From Polycyclovorans sp964425915 (GTDB taxonomy: Bacteria; Pseudomonadota; Gammaproteobacteria; Nevskiales; Nevskiaceae): 64,000 nt of DNA. The translations under genes were made by a program, and so were the position numbers. A model generated the notes under the pieces. It did no database searches and was not told where the DNA came from. It saw only the letters and a program-made list of their open reading frames with translations. Positions 44,327-52,692 of the stretch are shown here, piece after piece (the stretch's first letter is position 1; each line of letters begins with the position of its first letter). Location of the stretch: positions 1 to 64,000 of the forward strand of contig CAYROO010000004.1 of the NCBI GenBank assembly GCA_964425915.1, read 5' to 3'.

Positions 44327-46363
44327 ATGGCGGACGATCCCAAGCAAAGTTTGCAGGAAGGCGACTGGCTATGGACGCCCCGGCCGGCGTTCGCGCAGGC
44401 GTCCCAGATCAGCCGTTACATGGCGTGGTTGGCCCATGAGCGCGGTCAGCGGTTCGAGGATTACAGTGCGCTGTGGCAGTGGTCGGTGACCGACACGGAG
44501 GGCTTCTGGGCATCGCTCTGGGACTACTTCGGGGTGATCAGCGATCAACCCTATACCCGCGTGCTCAGCGGCGAGGGCATGGAAGGCGTTCGCTGGTTTG
44601 AGGGCAGTCGGGTCAATTACGCCGAGCATCTGCTGCGTCATGAGGCCAAGGCGGACCCGGACGAGGCGGTGTTTCACCATTGTGCCGAGGGTCGCCCTCT
44701 GGCAACCATGACCTGGCATGAGCTGGGGCGCCAGGTTCGGATTGTGGCAACACAGCTGCGTGAACTGGGCATCGGGCCCGGGGATCGGGTGGTGTCCTAC
44801 ATGCCCAATACGCCAGAGACCGCGGTGGCCATGATGGCGTCAGTGGCCATCGGTGCCGTGTGGTCATCGGCGGCACCTGAGTTCGGTGTGCAGACGGTGA
44901 TTGACCGTTTCGCCCAGATCCAGCCCAAGCTGTTGTTTGCCGCCGATGGTTATCGCTTCGGCGGCAAGGACTTTCGTCGCGACGGCGAAGTGCGTCGCAT
45001 CGTGGACGCACTTCCCAGCCTTGAGCGGGTGATCTGGCTCGATTTTTTACAGCCCGGCAATCCGCTGCCCGACCTGCCGAAGGTGATGTCGTGGCAGCGA
45101 CTCCTGCAGCATCGCGACGTGCCGCGGGCACAGTTCCAGTTCACCCGCGTCGCCCATGATCACCCGCTCTGGGTGGTGTTCTCATCAGGCACCACCGGGC
45201 TGCCCAAGGCGATTGTGCACAGCCATGTCGGCGTGTTGCTAGAGCATCTCAAGCTGATGCACTTCCACATCAACATCGGCCCGGGTTCGCGGATGTTCTT
45301 CTACAGCACCACCGGGTGGATGATGTGGAATGTGCTGCTGGCCGCGCTGCTGGCAGGCGGCGCTTCCGTGCTCTACGACGGCAATCCCGCCTACCCGGAG
45401 CCGGACTTCCTGTGGAAACTGGCAGCCGACACCGGCGCCACCAGTTTCGGCGCCAGCCCCACCTTCGTACAGATGATGGAGAAGGCCGGCCTGCGCCCAG
45501 GTGAAACCCATGATCTGTCACGCCTGGAGTCGGTGATCGTCGCAGGGGCCCCTTCAACGCCCGAAACCTTCGACTGGTTCTATCGCTGCGTCAAAGCGGA
45601 TCTGTGGGTGACCTCGCAGTCTGGCGGTACCGAACTTTGCAGCGGCTTCGTCGGGGCGGCGCCCATTCTGCCGGTGCATGCCGGCGAGATTCAGGCGCGC
45701 CTGTTGGGCATGGACGTTCAGGCCTGGCGTGATGACGGCAGCCCGTCTGACATTGATGAAGTCGGGGAGCTGGTGGTGCTGAAGCCGTTCCCATCCATGC
45801 CCATCTACTTCTGGAACGATCACGATGGCAGTCGTTACCACGACGCCTACTTCAACGTGTTCCCCGGTGTCTGGCGCCACGGTGACTTCATCAAAATCAA
45901 CGCGCGCGGAGGCTGCTACATCTACGGTCGCAGCGATTCCACGCTGAACCGCTTCGGCGTCCGTATCGGGACCGCGGAAATCTACCGCGCGGTCGAGCAG
46001 CTTGCGGAGATCGCGGACAGCCTCATCGTCTGTTGCGAGCTGCCGGGTGGGCACTTCTTCATGCCGTTGTTCGTCAAGCTGAAGCCCGGACACAACTTGG
46101 ATGAAGGGCTACGCAACCGCATCAACCGGCAGCTACGCGAGCATTGCAGCCCGCGCCATGTGCCCGATCGCATTTATGCGGTCGAGCAGGTGCCCTACAC
46201 GCTGACCGGGAAGAAGATGGAAATCCCGGTGCGCAAGCTGCTCGTGGGCATTCCGCTGGAAAAAGCGGCCAGCCGCGACGCCATGATGAACCCCGATTCC
46301 ATCGACTACTTCGTGCGCTTTGCACAGGAGTCAATCGATTACCAATGGCGTCGCCCGGCCTAG
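44327..46363 (+). CDS. aacS: Acetoacetyl-CoA synthetase-like acyl-CoA ligase
   Basis: The 678-residue ANL-superfamily enzyme has the AMP-binding motif SSGTTGLPK near residue 284, STTGWMMWN near 325, an acyl-adenylate YGRSDSTLNRFGVRIGTAEIYR region and the catalytic Lys in LTGKKMEIPVRK near 627. The overall arrangement matches acetoacetate-CoA ligases. Alternatively it may act on a related 3-oxo or short branched acid produced by the pathway. The gene stands 34 bases after DUF3237. An acetoacetate-type product would be a natural end of a ring-degradation or isoprenoid pathway. Confidence 0.88.
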   Translation: MADDPKQSLQEGDWLWTPRPAFAQASQISRYMAWLAHERGQRFEDYSALWQWSVTDTEGFWASLWDYFGVISDQPYTRVLSGEGMEGVRWFEGSRVNYAEHLLRHEAKADPDEAVFHHCAEGRPLATMTWHELGRQVRIVATQLRELGIGPGDRVVSYMPNTPETAVAMMASVAIGAVWSSAAPEFGVQTVIDRFAQIQPKLLFAADGYRFGGKDFRRDGEVRRIVDALPSLERVIWLDFLQPGNPLPDLPKVMSWQRLLQHRDVPRAQFQFTRVAHDHPLWVVFSSGTTGLPKAIVHSHVGVLLEHLKLMHFHINIGPGSRMFFYSTTGWMMWNVLLAALLAGGASVLYDGNPAYPEPDFLWKLAADTGATSFGASPTFVQMMEKAGLRPGETHDLSRLESVIVAGAPSTPETFDWFYRCVKADLWVTSQSGGTELCSGFVGAAPILPVHAGEIQARLLGMDVQAWRDDGSPSDIDEVGELVVLKPFPSMPIYFWNDHDGSRYHDAYFNVFPGVWRHGDFIKINARGGCYIYGRSDSTLNRFGVRIGTAEIYRAVEQLAEIADSLIVCCELPGGHFFMPLFVKLKPGHNLDEGLRNRINRQLREHCSPRHVPDRIYAVEQVPYTLTGKKMEIPVRKLLVGIPLEKAASRDAMMNPDSIDYFVRFAQESIDYQWRRPA

Positions 46364-46401
46364 GCGCGCCTGACCAACGCAGTATTACGAGGAGAGCAGG
46401 G

Positions 46402-47520
46402 ATGAGCAGCAAGAAGCCGGTAGTGATCTACGGCGTGACCGGGTACACCGGCCGTCTGGTCGCCGAATATTTGCGGGAATACCGCACGCCCTTCATCGCC
46501 GCAGGGCGCGATGCCAAGCGCATCAAGGAAGTGATGGACAAGGTGCCCGGTATCGAGAATGCTGAGTACGACATCGTCGAGGTGCCCCACACCAAGGCGG
46601 CGCTGACCGAGCTGTTCCGCGGCGCCAAGGTGGTCTGCAATATGGTGGGGCCGTTCATGAAGTACGGCCCGGAAGCGGTGGAGGCGGCCTACGACGCCGG
46701 TTGCCACTACACCGATACCAACGGTGAGCAGAACTGGATGATGTGGTGCGAGACGCATTGGGGCCAGAAGTACGCCGACAAGGGACTGCTGCTGACCCCC
46801 GGCATTGCCCAGATGTACACCACCGGTGAAATCGCCGCCAACATCTGCCTGGAGCAACCGGGGCTGGACACGCTGGATATCCTGGTGCTGTGGCGCGGCT
46901 TCCCCACCTATGCCTCCACGCAGACCATTTTCAGCATTCTCACCGCGGACTTCTTCTACCTGGAGCAGAACCAGTACGTGCAATGGTCTCCGACGGCCCG
47001 CACCGAAGTCATGGTGCCCGGTCAGCACGAGGTCTCGATGGCATTGCCCTGGGGCGGTACCGCGCACCCAGTGTGGTTCAAGAACGACCCCCGCGTCGCC
47101 ACGGTCAAGGCCATGGGCGGCGTGTTTGATCGCAAGGTCATGGAAGGGGTGGTGCAGATCACCAATGTGGTGGAAGACCAAATCAAGAAGATGCCCAAGG
47201 CCGAGCAGGAGAAGGCCTTGTCCGATATGGCCAACAGCCTGCAGTCGGGCATGCCGCCGCGTGAGAATCCCCGCCTCAACACCTCGGTGGACTCGGTGCA
47301 CGCCAGCGGTCCCATGGGTCGCGCCCACTGCGTGATTCACGGCATCTGCAATTACAAGCAGACCGGCTTGCTGCAGGCCTATGTGGCCTATCATCTGCTG
47401 CAGGCGCCACCGCTGCGCTACGGCTTCGCCTCCGGTTGCCAGGCGTTCGGGCATCGCAATCTGTTAGGCGTGCTGCAGAGCTTCGGTCTGGTGAACGAGC
47501 CGATCATTACACGCAATTGA
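46402..47520 (+). CDS. Saccharopine dehydrogenase-like NAD(P)-binding protein
   Basis: The 372-residue protein has the nucleotide-binding YGVTGYTGRLVAEYL (10-24), VVCNMVGPFMKYGPEAVEAAYDAGCHYTDTNGE near 85-118, and an enlarged C-terminal domain. This resembles trans-acting enoyl reductases and saccharopine-dehydrogenase-like oxidoreductases. GAGGAGAGCAGG before the ATG at 46402 fixes the start. It probably reduces a C=C or C=O bond of a CoA or free acid intermediate. Confidence 0.85.
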   Translation: MSSKKPVVIYGVTGYTGRLVAEYLREYRTPFIAAGRDAKRIKEVMDKVPGIENAEYDIVEVPHTKAALTELFRGAKVVCNMVGPFMKYGPEAVEAAYDAGCHYTDTNGEQNWMMWCETHWGQKYADKGLLLTPGIAQMYTTGEIAANICLEQPGLDTLDILVLWRGFPTYASTQTIFSILTADFFYLEQNQYVQWSPTARTEVMVPGQHEVSMALPWGGTAHPVWFKNDPRVATVKAMGGVFDRKVMEGVVQITNVVEDQIKKMPKAEQEKALSDMANSLQSGMPPRENPRLNTSVDSVHASGPMGRAHCVIHGICNYKQTGLLQAYVAYHLLQAPPLRYGFASGCQAFGHRNLLGVLQSFGLVNEPIITRN

Positions 47521-47529
47521 GGAGACACC

Positions 47530-48474
47530 ATGGCAGAACTCGCCACCAGCGCCCGCAAGGTGCTCGATATGCTGGCCGCTTCCGGCCAGCCCACGCTGGA
47601 TCAACTGCCGCCCCCGATGGCGCGCCAGGGCGCAGATATGGGGCTGGTGATGCTGCAGGGGGAGGAAGAATCGGTCGCCGAGGTCCGGGACCTGAAGGCG
47701 CCGGGGCCCGGGGGCGATATTCCGATGCGACTGTATCGGCCAGCCGGCTCGACGCCGGAGCAGGCGTTGCCGGTGCTGCTGTACTTCCACGGCGGCGGCT
47801 TCGTGATTGGCAGCCTGCCGCTGTATGACCGCATGTGTCGTGCCCTCGCCAACGCAGCCGGCTGTGCGGTGGTGTCAGTGGACTACCGACTGGCCCCCGA
47901 GACGCGGTTTCCCGGGGCGGTGGAGGATTGCATTGCCGCCACCCGCTGGGTCGCCGAGCAGGCGGGCGCGCTCAAGCTGGATGCCAGCCGACTGGCCGTC
48001 GGCGGTGACTCCGCGGGCGGTAACCTCGCCACTGTGGTCGCCCTGCATGCGCGCGACAACGGTGGCCCCGCGATTCGCTACCAATTGCTGATCTACCCGG
48101 TCACCGATGCCCGCGGCGGCCGTCCCAGCCATGAGGAGAACGCTCAAGGCTACTTCCTCACCGCCGACCTGATGGGGTACTTCCTCGGCCACTACCTGGG
48201 TGACAACCCGCCGGTGAACGACTGGCGGGTGTCGCCGCTGCTGGCCTCGGATCATTCCGGGCTGCCGCCGGCCAGTGTGCTGGTATGCGGTTTCGATCCC
48301 TTGCGTGACGATGGCATTGCCTACGCCGATGCCCTGCGCAAGGCGGGTGTGCCGGTGCGGTTCACCCATCTCGAAGATCAGATCCACGGCTGTTTCAATA
48401 TGGATGGGGCCATTCCCGAGGCGCGTGCCGCGCTGCGGCTGTTGGGCGGCGAGCTGCGCGAGGGTCTGGCATGA
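47530..48474 (+). CDS. HSL-type (family IV) alpha/beta hydrolase esterase
   Basis: The 314-residue esterase has the oxyanion-hole motif FHGGGF near residue 87 and YRLAPE near 118. The nucleophile motif GDSAGG is near 160, followed by FDPLRDDG (Asp) and IHGCFNM (His), completing the triad. The family hydrolyses carboxyl esters of small or bulky hydrophobic alcohols. GGAG precedes its ATG, and its stop overlaps the next SDR start (ATGA), so the two enzymes are translationally coupled; the alcohol released may be the SDR's substrate. Confidence 0.93.
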   Translation: MAELATSARKVLDMLAASGQPTLDQLPPPMARQGADMGLVMLQGEEESVAEVRDLKAPGPGGDIPMRLYRPAGSTPEQALPVLLYFHGGGFVIGSLPLYDRMCRALANAAGCAVVSVDYRLAPETRFPGAVEDCIAATRWVAEQAGALKLDASRLAVGGDSAGGNLATVVALHARDNGGPAIRYQLLIYPVTDARGGRPSHEENAQGYFLTADLMGYFLGHYLGDNPPVNDWRVSPLLASDHSGLPPASVLVCGFDPLRDDGIAYADALRKAGVPVRFTHLEDQIHGCFNMDGAIPEARAALRLLGGELREGLA

Positions 48475-49241
48475 GTGGCGTCTCCGGCAAGGTCTGCCTG
48501 ATCACCGGGGCGGCACGTGGCCTGGGCTTGGCCGGCGCCGAGTGCCTGCTCGAGGGCGGTGCCAAGGTGGTCATCACCGATCTTGATGTGGCCGAGGGTC
48601 AGGCGGCGGCGAAGCGGCTGGATCCCAGTGGCGAGCGGGTGATCTTTGCGCGTCACGATGTCACCTCGGAATCGGACTGGCACGGGGTACTCGATCTCAC
48701 CGAGCAGCATTTCGGCGGTCTCGACGTGCTGATCAACAATGCCGGGGTGGCGCTGCTGGGCACCATCGAGAGCCTCAGCCTGGAGGCCTGGCGCAAGACC
48801 CAGGCCGTGAACCTGGATGCCGTGTTCCTCGGCACCCAGCTGGGCATCGCCCGGATGAAGCAGCGCGGCGGTTCGATCATCAATGTCGCCTCCATCGAAG
48901 GTTTGCTGGGCGAGCCGATCATCGTGGCCTACAACGCTAGCAAGGCCGGCGTGCGGTTGCTGACCAAGTCGGCCGCCATCCACTGTGCACGGGAGGGTTA
49001 TCCGATCCGCATCAACGCGCTCTGTCCCGGCTTCGCCGAGACGCAGATGGTGGCGGGCGCCATGGGCACGCTGCCGGCGGAAGAAGCGCAGGCCTTCGTC
49101 GGCAAGACCTTGGCGCGGATTCCCATGGGGCGTTTCGCGCAGCCCAACGAGATGGCGCGCGCCATGCGCTTTCTCGCCAGCGACGATTCCAGCTATATGA
49201 CCGGCAGCGACATGGTGGTCGACGGCGGCATGACAGCGTAG
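48471..49241 (+). CDS. SDR-family oxidoreductase, second copy
   Basis: The 256-residue classical SDR has TGAARGLG (11-18), DVTS near 61, INNAGVALLG, NVASIEG and the YNASK motif near 156-160. It is about the usual length and ends MTGSDMVVDGGMTA. It differs from the first SDR (42928), so the two probably act at different steps of one pathway. Overlap with the esterase gene by four bases supports co-translation. The next gene follows after 32 bases. Confidence 0.93.
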   Translation: MSGVSGKVCLITGAARGLGLAGAECLLEGGAKVVITDLDVAEGQAAAKRLDPSGERVIFARHDVTSESDWHGVLDLTEQHFGGLDVLINNAGVALLGTIESLSLEAWRKTQAVNLDAVFLGTQLGIARMKQRGGSIINVASIEGLLGEPIIVAYNASKAGVRLLTKSAAIHCAREGYPIRINALCPGFAETQMVAGAMGTLPAEEAQAFVGKTLARIPMGRFAQPNEMARAMRFLASDDSSYMTGSDMVVDGGMTA

Positions 49242-49273
49242 GCTGCGGCGCTCACCTGCGCAGGAACCGGTTG

Positions 49274-50299
49274 ATGATCCCCAACGTTCTGCATCGCTAC
49301 GTGCTGGCGCAACGACCGCATGGCAAGCCCAGCGCCCAGGATTTTCGATGGGAAGAGATGCCGTGCCCGCAGAATCCGGGCCCGGGTGAATTGCTGCTGG
49401 AAACCTTGTGGCTGAGCCTCGATCCCTACATGCGTGGCCGCATGAGCGAAGGCCCCTCCTATGCCCAGCCGGTGGCACTCGGGGACACCATGTGCGGCGG
49501 TACCGTCAGCCGGGTGCTCGCCAGTCGTGACCCCCGCTTCGAGCGCGGCGATCTGGTGTTGGGCATGAGCGGCTGGTGCACCCACGCTCTGGTTGATGCG
49601 GACACGGTCAACAAGCTTCCGGATGGCGATCCGCACCCGTCCTGGTGGCTGGGTGTGCTCGGCATGCCCGGGCTGACCGCCTACGTTGGCCTGCTCGATC
49701 TGGGGCGTCCGCAAGCGGGCGAGACGGTGGTGGTGGCCGCCGCCACCGGCCCGGTGGGCGCAACCGTGGGCCAGATCGCCAAGTTGAAGGGATGCCATGT
49801 GGTCGGGGTGGCAGGTGGCCCTGACAAGTGCGCGCTGGCGGTGGAGCGGCTGGGCTTCGATGCTTGCCTGGATCATCACGCCGACGATTTTGCCTCGCAG
49901 CTCAAGGCGGCCACCCCGCAGGGGATCGATGTCTATTTCGAGAACGTGGGCGGCCACGTGCTGGAGGCGGTGATTCCGCGACTCACGCTGCGGGCACGGG
50001 TGCCGGTCTGCGGGGTGGTGGCTTGGTACAACGAGGTACCGGCCGCCAGCAGCGCGCAGCCGCTGGCCATGCTGATGCGTCAGGTGCTGGTCAACCGGGT
50101 TGCGGTACAGGGCTTCATCATCTCCGACCACCTCGACCGCCAAGCCGCATTCCAGCGCGACATGTCAGCCTGGCTGGCACAGGGGCGAATTCAGTACCTC
50201 GAAGATGTGGTGGAGGGCCTGCGTGCGGCGCCCGGCGCGCTGGCCGGTCTGCTACGCGGCGACAACCTCGGCAAGGTGGTGGTCAAGGTGGCCGACTGA
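49274..50299 (+). CDS. Zinc-independent MDR NADP-dependent reductase (CurA/LTB4DH-like)
   Basis: The 341-residue medium-chain reductase has SLDPYMRGRM near 47, GMPGLTAYVGLLDLGRPQAGETVVVAAATGPVGATVGQIAKLKGC (Rossmann, with AATGPVGA) and ENVGGHVLEAVIPRL. It lacks the zinc cysteines, as in the curcumin/2-alkenal/leukotriene B4 12-dehydrogenase group. It likely reduces an alpha,beta-unsaturated ketone or enone with NADPH. I chose the ATG at 49274 (a TTG precedes it directly). It ends the catabolic operon. Confidence 0.9.
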   Translation: MIPNVLHRYVLAQRPHGKPSAQDFRWEEMPCPQNPGPGELLLETLWLSLDPYMRGRMSEGPSYAQPVALGDTMCGGTVSRVLASRDPRFERGDLVLGMSGWCTHALVDADTVNKLPDGDPHPSWWLGVLGMPGLTAYVGLLDLGRPQAGETVVVAAATGPVGATVGQIAKLKGCHVVGVAGGPDKCALAVERLGFDACLDHHADDFASQLKAATPQGIDVYFENVGGHVLEAVIPRLTLRARVPVCGVVAWYNEVPAASSAQPLAMLMRQVLVNRVAVQGFIISDHLDRQAAFQRDMSAWLAQGRIQYLEDVVEGLRAAPGALAGLLRGDNLGKVVVKVAD

Positions 50300-50313
50300 G
50301 CCCTTCCGGGCCC

Positions 50314-52611
50314 TCACCCCTCCACCTGCAGAAGCGCCTGCTCGTGCTCGATGCTGCGGTGCAGGTTGCGCGGAGTGCGGGTCAGTTCCTCTTCACTCAG
50401 GTGGTGCATGAACTCGTCGGCCCAACGCTGCAGGTCGTGATACTGGACGATCTCGAAAAGGCCGCGCAGGCGCGCCTCGGCTTCGGCGCGCCCGATGTTG
50501 AGTGCGGTGTAGCAGGCACCCGCCAGATCCACCGGGTCGTGCGGATTGGTGAGAATGGCGCCCTTGAGCTCGGCGGCTGCGCCGGCGAACTCTGACAACA
50601 CCAATACGCCGCGACCGCCGGTGAGACCCTGTACCGCGACATACTCCTTGGAAACCAGATTGAGTCCGTCGCGTAGCGGCGTGATCCACATGACGTCGGC
50701 CATCGCATAGTAGGCCGCCACCTCGGCGAAGGGCAGGCTGCGGAAAAAGAACTGCAGCGGCGTCCAACCGACCTGCGCCCACTGTCCGTTGATGCGGCCG
50801 GCGGTCTGCTCGATCTGTTCCTGCAGTTCGTCGTACACCGTCATCTCCGAAGCTGCCGGTACGCAGATGCAGACCAGTGTCACCTTGCCTCGCAGCTCTG
50901 GGTAGTCTTCCAGCATGCGCTCGTAGGCTTGCAGCTTTTCGAGCGTGCCTTTGGTGTAGTCCAGGCGCTCTACCGACAGGATCATGCGCGTCTGCTTGAG
51001 ATGGCCACGCAGTTGTTCCATGCGACGCTGGGTTTCCGGCGCACCCAGCGCCTCACGGACCCGGTTCATGTCCAGGCCGACCGGGTGGGCGCCCAGCCGC
51101 ACGATGCGGCCACCGACTTCAATGCAGGTGGTCATGCGATCCAGACCGACGGCGCAGCCGTAGGTGAGAAAGCGGGGGGCGCAGCTTTCGCGCTCCAGGG
51201 TTTTCAAGGGCGCGGCGCCGCGGGCGACATCGACGAAGTTCTCCACCTGTCGGGGGATGTGAAAGCCGATGTAGTCGCACTGCAAGAGGCTGCCGATGAT
51301 TTCACGGCGCCAGGGCACCACGTTGAAGACATCGGCGGACGGGAAGTAGGTGTGGTGGAAGAAGGCGATGCGCAGGTCCGGGCGCTGTTCGCGCAGAAAT
51401 GCCGGCACCATCCACAGGTTGTAGTCGTGGATCCACACCAACGCGCCTTCGGCAGCCTCGGCGGCGGTGGCCTCGGCAAACTTGCGGTTCACCTTGAGAA
51501 AGACCTCCCAGTCCTCCTCGCGGAACCGCGCACGCTCCCAGAAGGTGTGCAGCAGCGGCCAGAAGGCTTCCTTGGAGAAGCGCTTGTAGAAGATATCCAC
51601 TTCCTGACGGCTCAGCGGCACACGGCAGGCGGTGAGATTGGGGTAGCGCTCAGGGTCGACGGTGGTGTGACGCTCAAAAGCCTTGTCCGGGTCCTCATGG
51701 ATGGCCCAGGCCACCCAGGTGCCTCGATGCTGGCCGGTGAAGAACGACAACAGGGTCGGCAGAATGCCATTGGGAGAGCGTGGCTGACGGCGCTTCAGCT
51801 CGCCCTTTTCGCGGTACTCCTCGTAAGGCAGCCGGTGGTAGACCATCAGCAGCTCGGACTTGCCGAAAGCTTTTTTCGCCGCCAGTGCCGAATCGATCCC
51901 CTGCTCACCAAGAAAGCCAAAGTAGGACAGCGCTTCCAGAATGCCGCCGCAGCCTGGCGACTTGGCCTGCAGCACCAGCCCCTTGTGGCGGGTCGCCTCG
52001 ATCAGGCCGGACTCGGACTCACCGACGGCCACCGCCTTGAAACCAGCGTCCAACATGGACAGGTCATTCAGGGTGTCTCCCGCGGTGAGCACGCTGGATA
52101 GCGGAATATCGAGATGGCGCACCAGCTTGTGCAGGGTGCTGCCCTTATTGACGCCGCGCGGCAGCACATCGAGATAGACCCCGGCCGAGAACAGCAGGTC
52201 GCAGCCCATGTTTTCGACCTGACGCCGCAGCGCCGGTGTCACCGCCTCTTCGCGGCAGAAATAGGAGCAGCGGCGTTCTTGCGGCATTTCCTGGCGCTGG
52301 ATGCCGGGGACGGCGGCCAGCGCCTGGGCGATGAGCTGTTCACCGGGCCAACTGGCATCGATCTCGGACTGCAGCGGTTGAATCGGCTGCAGAGTGTGGC
52401 CGTCGACCACAGTCGCGCCAACGTCGCAAATGATGTAGTCCGGCCGTGGGATGGTGGGGTCGGTCAGTAACGGCAGCACCGACTCCAGACCGCGACCGGT
52501 GACGAAGGCGAGCTGGATATCCGGGTGGCGGTTGATCAACTGGTACAACTTGAGACGGTCTTCGATCTCCCCTCCGAGAAGGGTGCCGTCAAGGTCGGAT
52601 GCCAGAAGCAT
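50314..52611 (-). CDS. ggpPS: Bifunctional glucosylglycerol-phosphate phosphatase/synthase
   Basis: The 765-residue protein is a fusion. Residues 1-240 are a HAD phosphatase (DLDGT 6-10; GVNKG near Lys156; GDTLND 178-183). Residues about 255-750 are a GT20 glucosyltransferase. The GT part opens YHRLPYEEYREKGELKRRQPRSPNGILPTLLSFF, the pattern of GgpS rather than OtsA, and keeps WVHDYNL-like WIHDYNLW, FFHHT and ITPLRDGLN. It would make the compatible solute glucosylglycerol from ADP-glucose and glycerol 3-phosphate and remove the phosphate. Stenotrophomonas has the same N-phosphatase/C-synthase order. The alternative, trehalose synthesis, fits less well. It suggests salt adaptation. Confidence 0.85.
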   Translation of the reverse strand: MLLASDLDGTLLGGEIEDRLKLYQLINRHPDIQLAFVTGRGLESVLPLLTDPTIPRPDYIICDVGATVVDGHTLQPIQPLQSEIDASWPGEQLIAQALAAVPGIQRQEMPQERRCSYFCREEAVTPALRRQVENMGCDLLFSAGVYLDVLPRGVNKGSTLHKLVRHLDIPLSSVLTAGDTLNDLSMLDAGFKAVAVGESESGLIEATRHKGLVLQAKSPGCGGILEALSYFGFLGEQGIDSALAAKKAFGKSELLMVYHRLPYEEYREKGELKRRQPRSPNGILPTLLSFFTGQHRGTWVAWAIHEDPDKAFERHTTVDPERYPNLTACRVPLSRQEVDIFYKRFSKEAFWPLLHTFWERARFREEDWEVFLKVNRKFAEATAAEAAEGALVWIHDYNLWMVPAFLREQRPDLRIAFFHHTYFPSADVFNVVPWRREIIGSLLQCDYIGFHIPRQVENFVDVARGAAPLKTLERESCAPRFLTYGCAVGLDRMTTCIEVGGRIVRLGAHPVGLDMNRVREALGAPETQRRMEQLRGHLKQTRMILSVERLDYTKGTLEKLQAYERMLEDYPELRGKVTLVCICVPAASEMTVYDELQEQIEQTAGRINGQWAQVGWTPLQFFFRSLPFAEVAAYYAMADVMWITPLRDGLNLVSKEYVAVQGLTGGRGVLVLSEFAGAAAELKGAILTNPHDPVDLAGACYTALNIGRAEAEARLRGLFEIVQYHDLQRWADEFMHHLSEEELTRTPRNLHRSIEHEQALLQVEG

Positions 52612-52692
52612 GGGGTGCGTTCTCCTGCTGGGCTGGGAACGCCGACGCGATTGCGAAAGCTATCGAACGGGTACGCCGACGATTAATCCAAA

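Noticed and set aside
50314..52611. Trehalose-6-phosphate synthase/phosphatase (OtsAB) reading
   Set aside because: The opening motif of the GT20 part and the N-terminal placement of the phosphatase fit GgpPS better.
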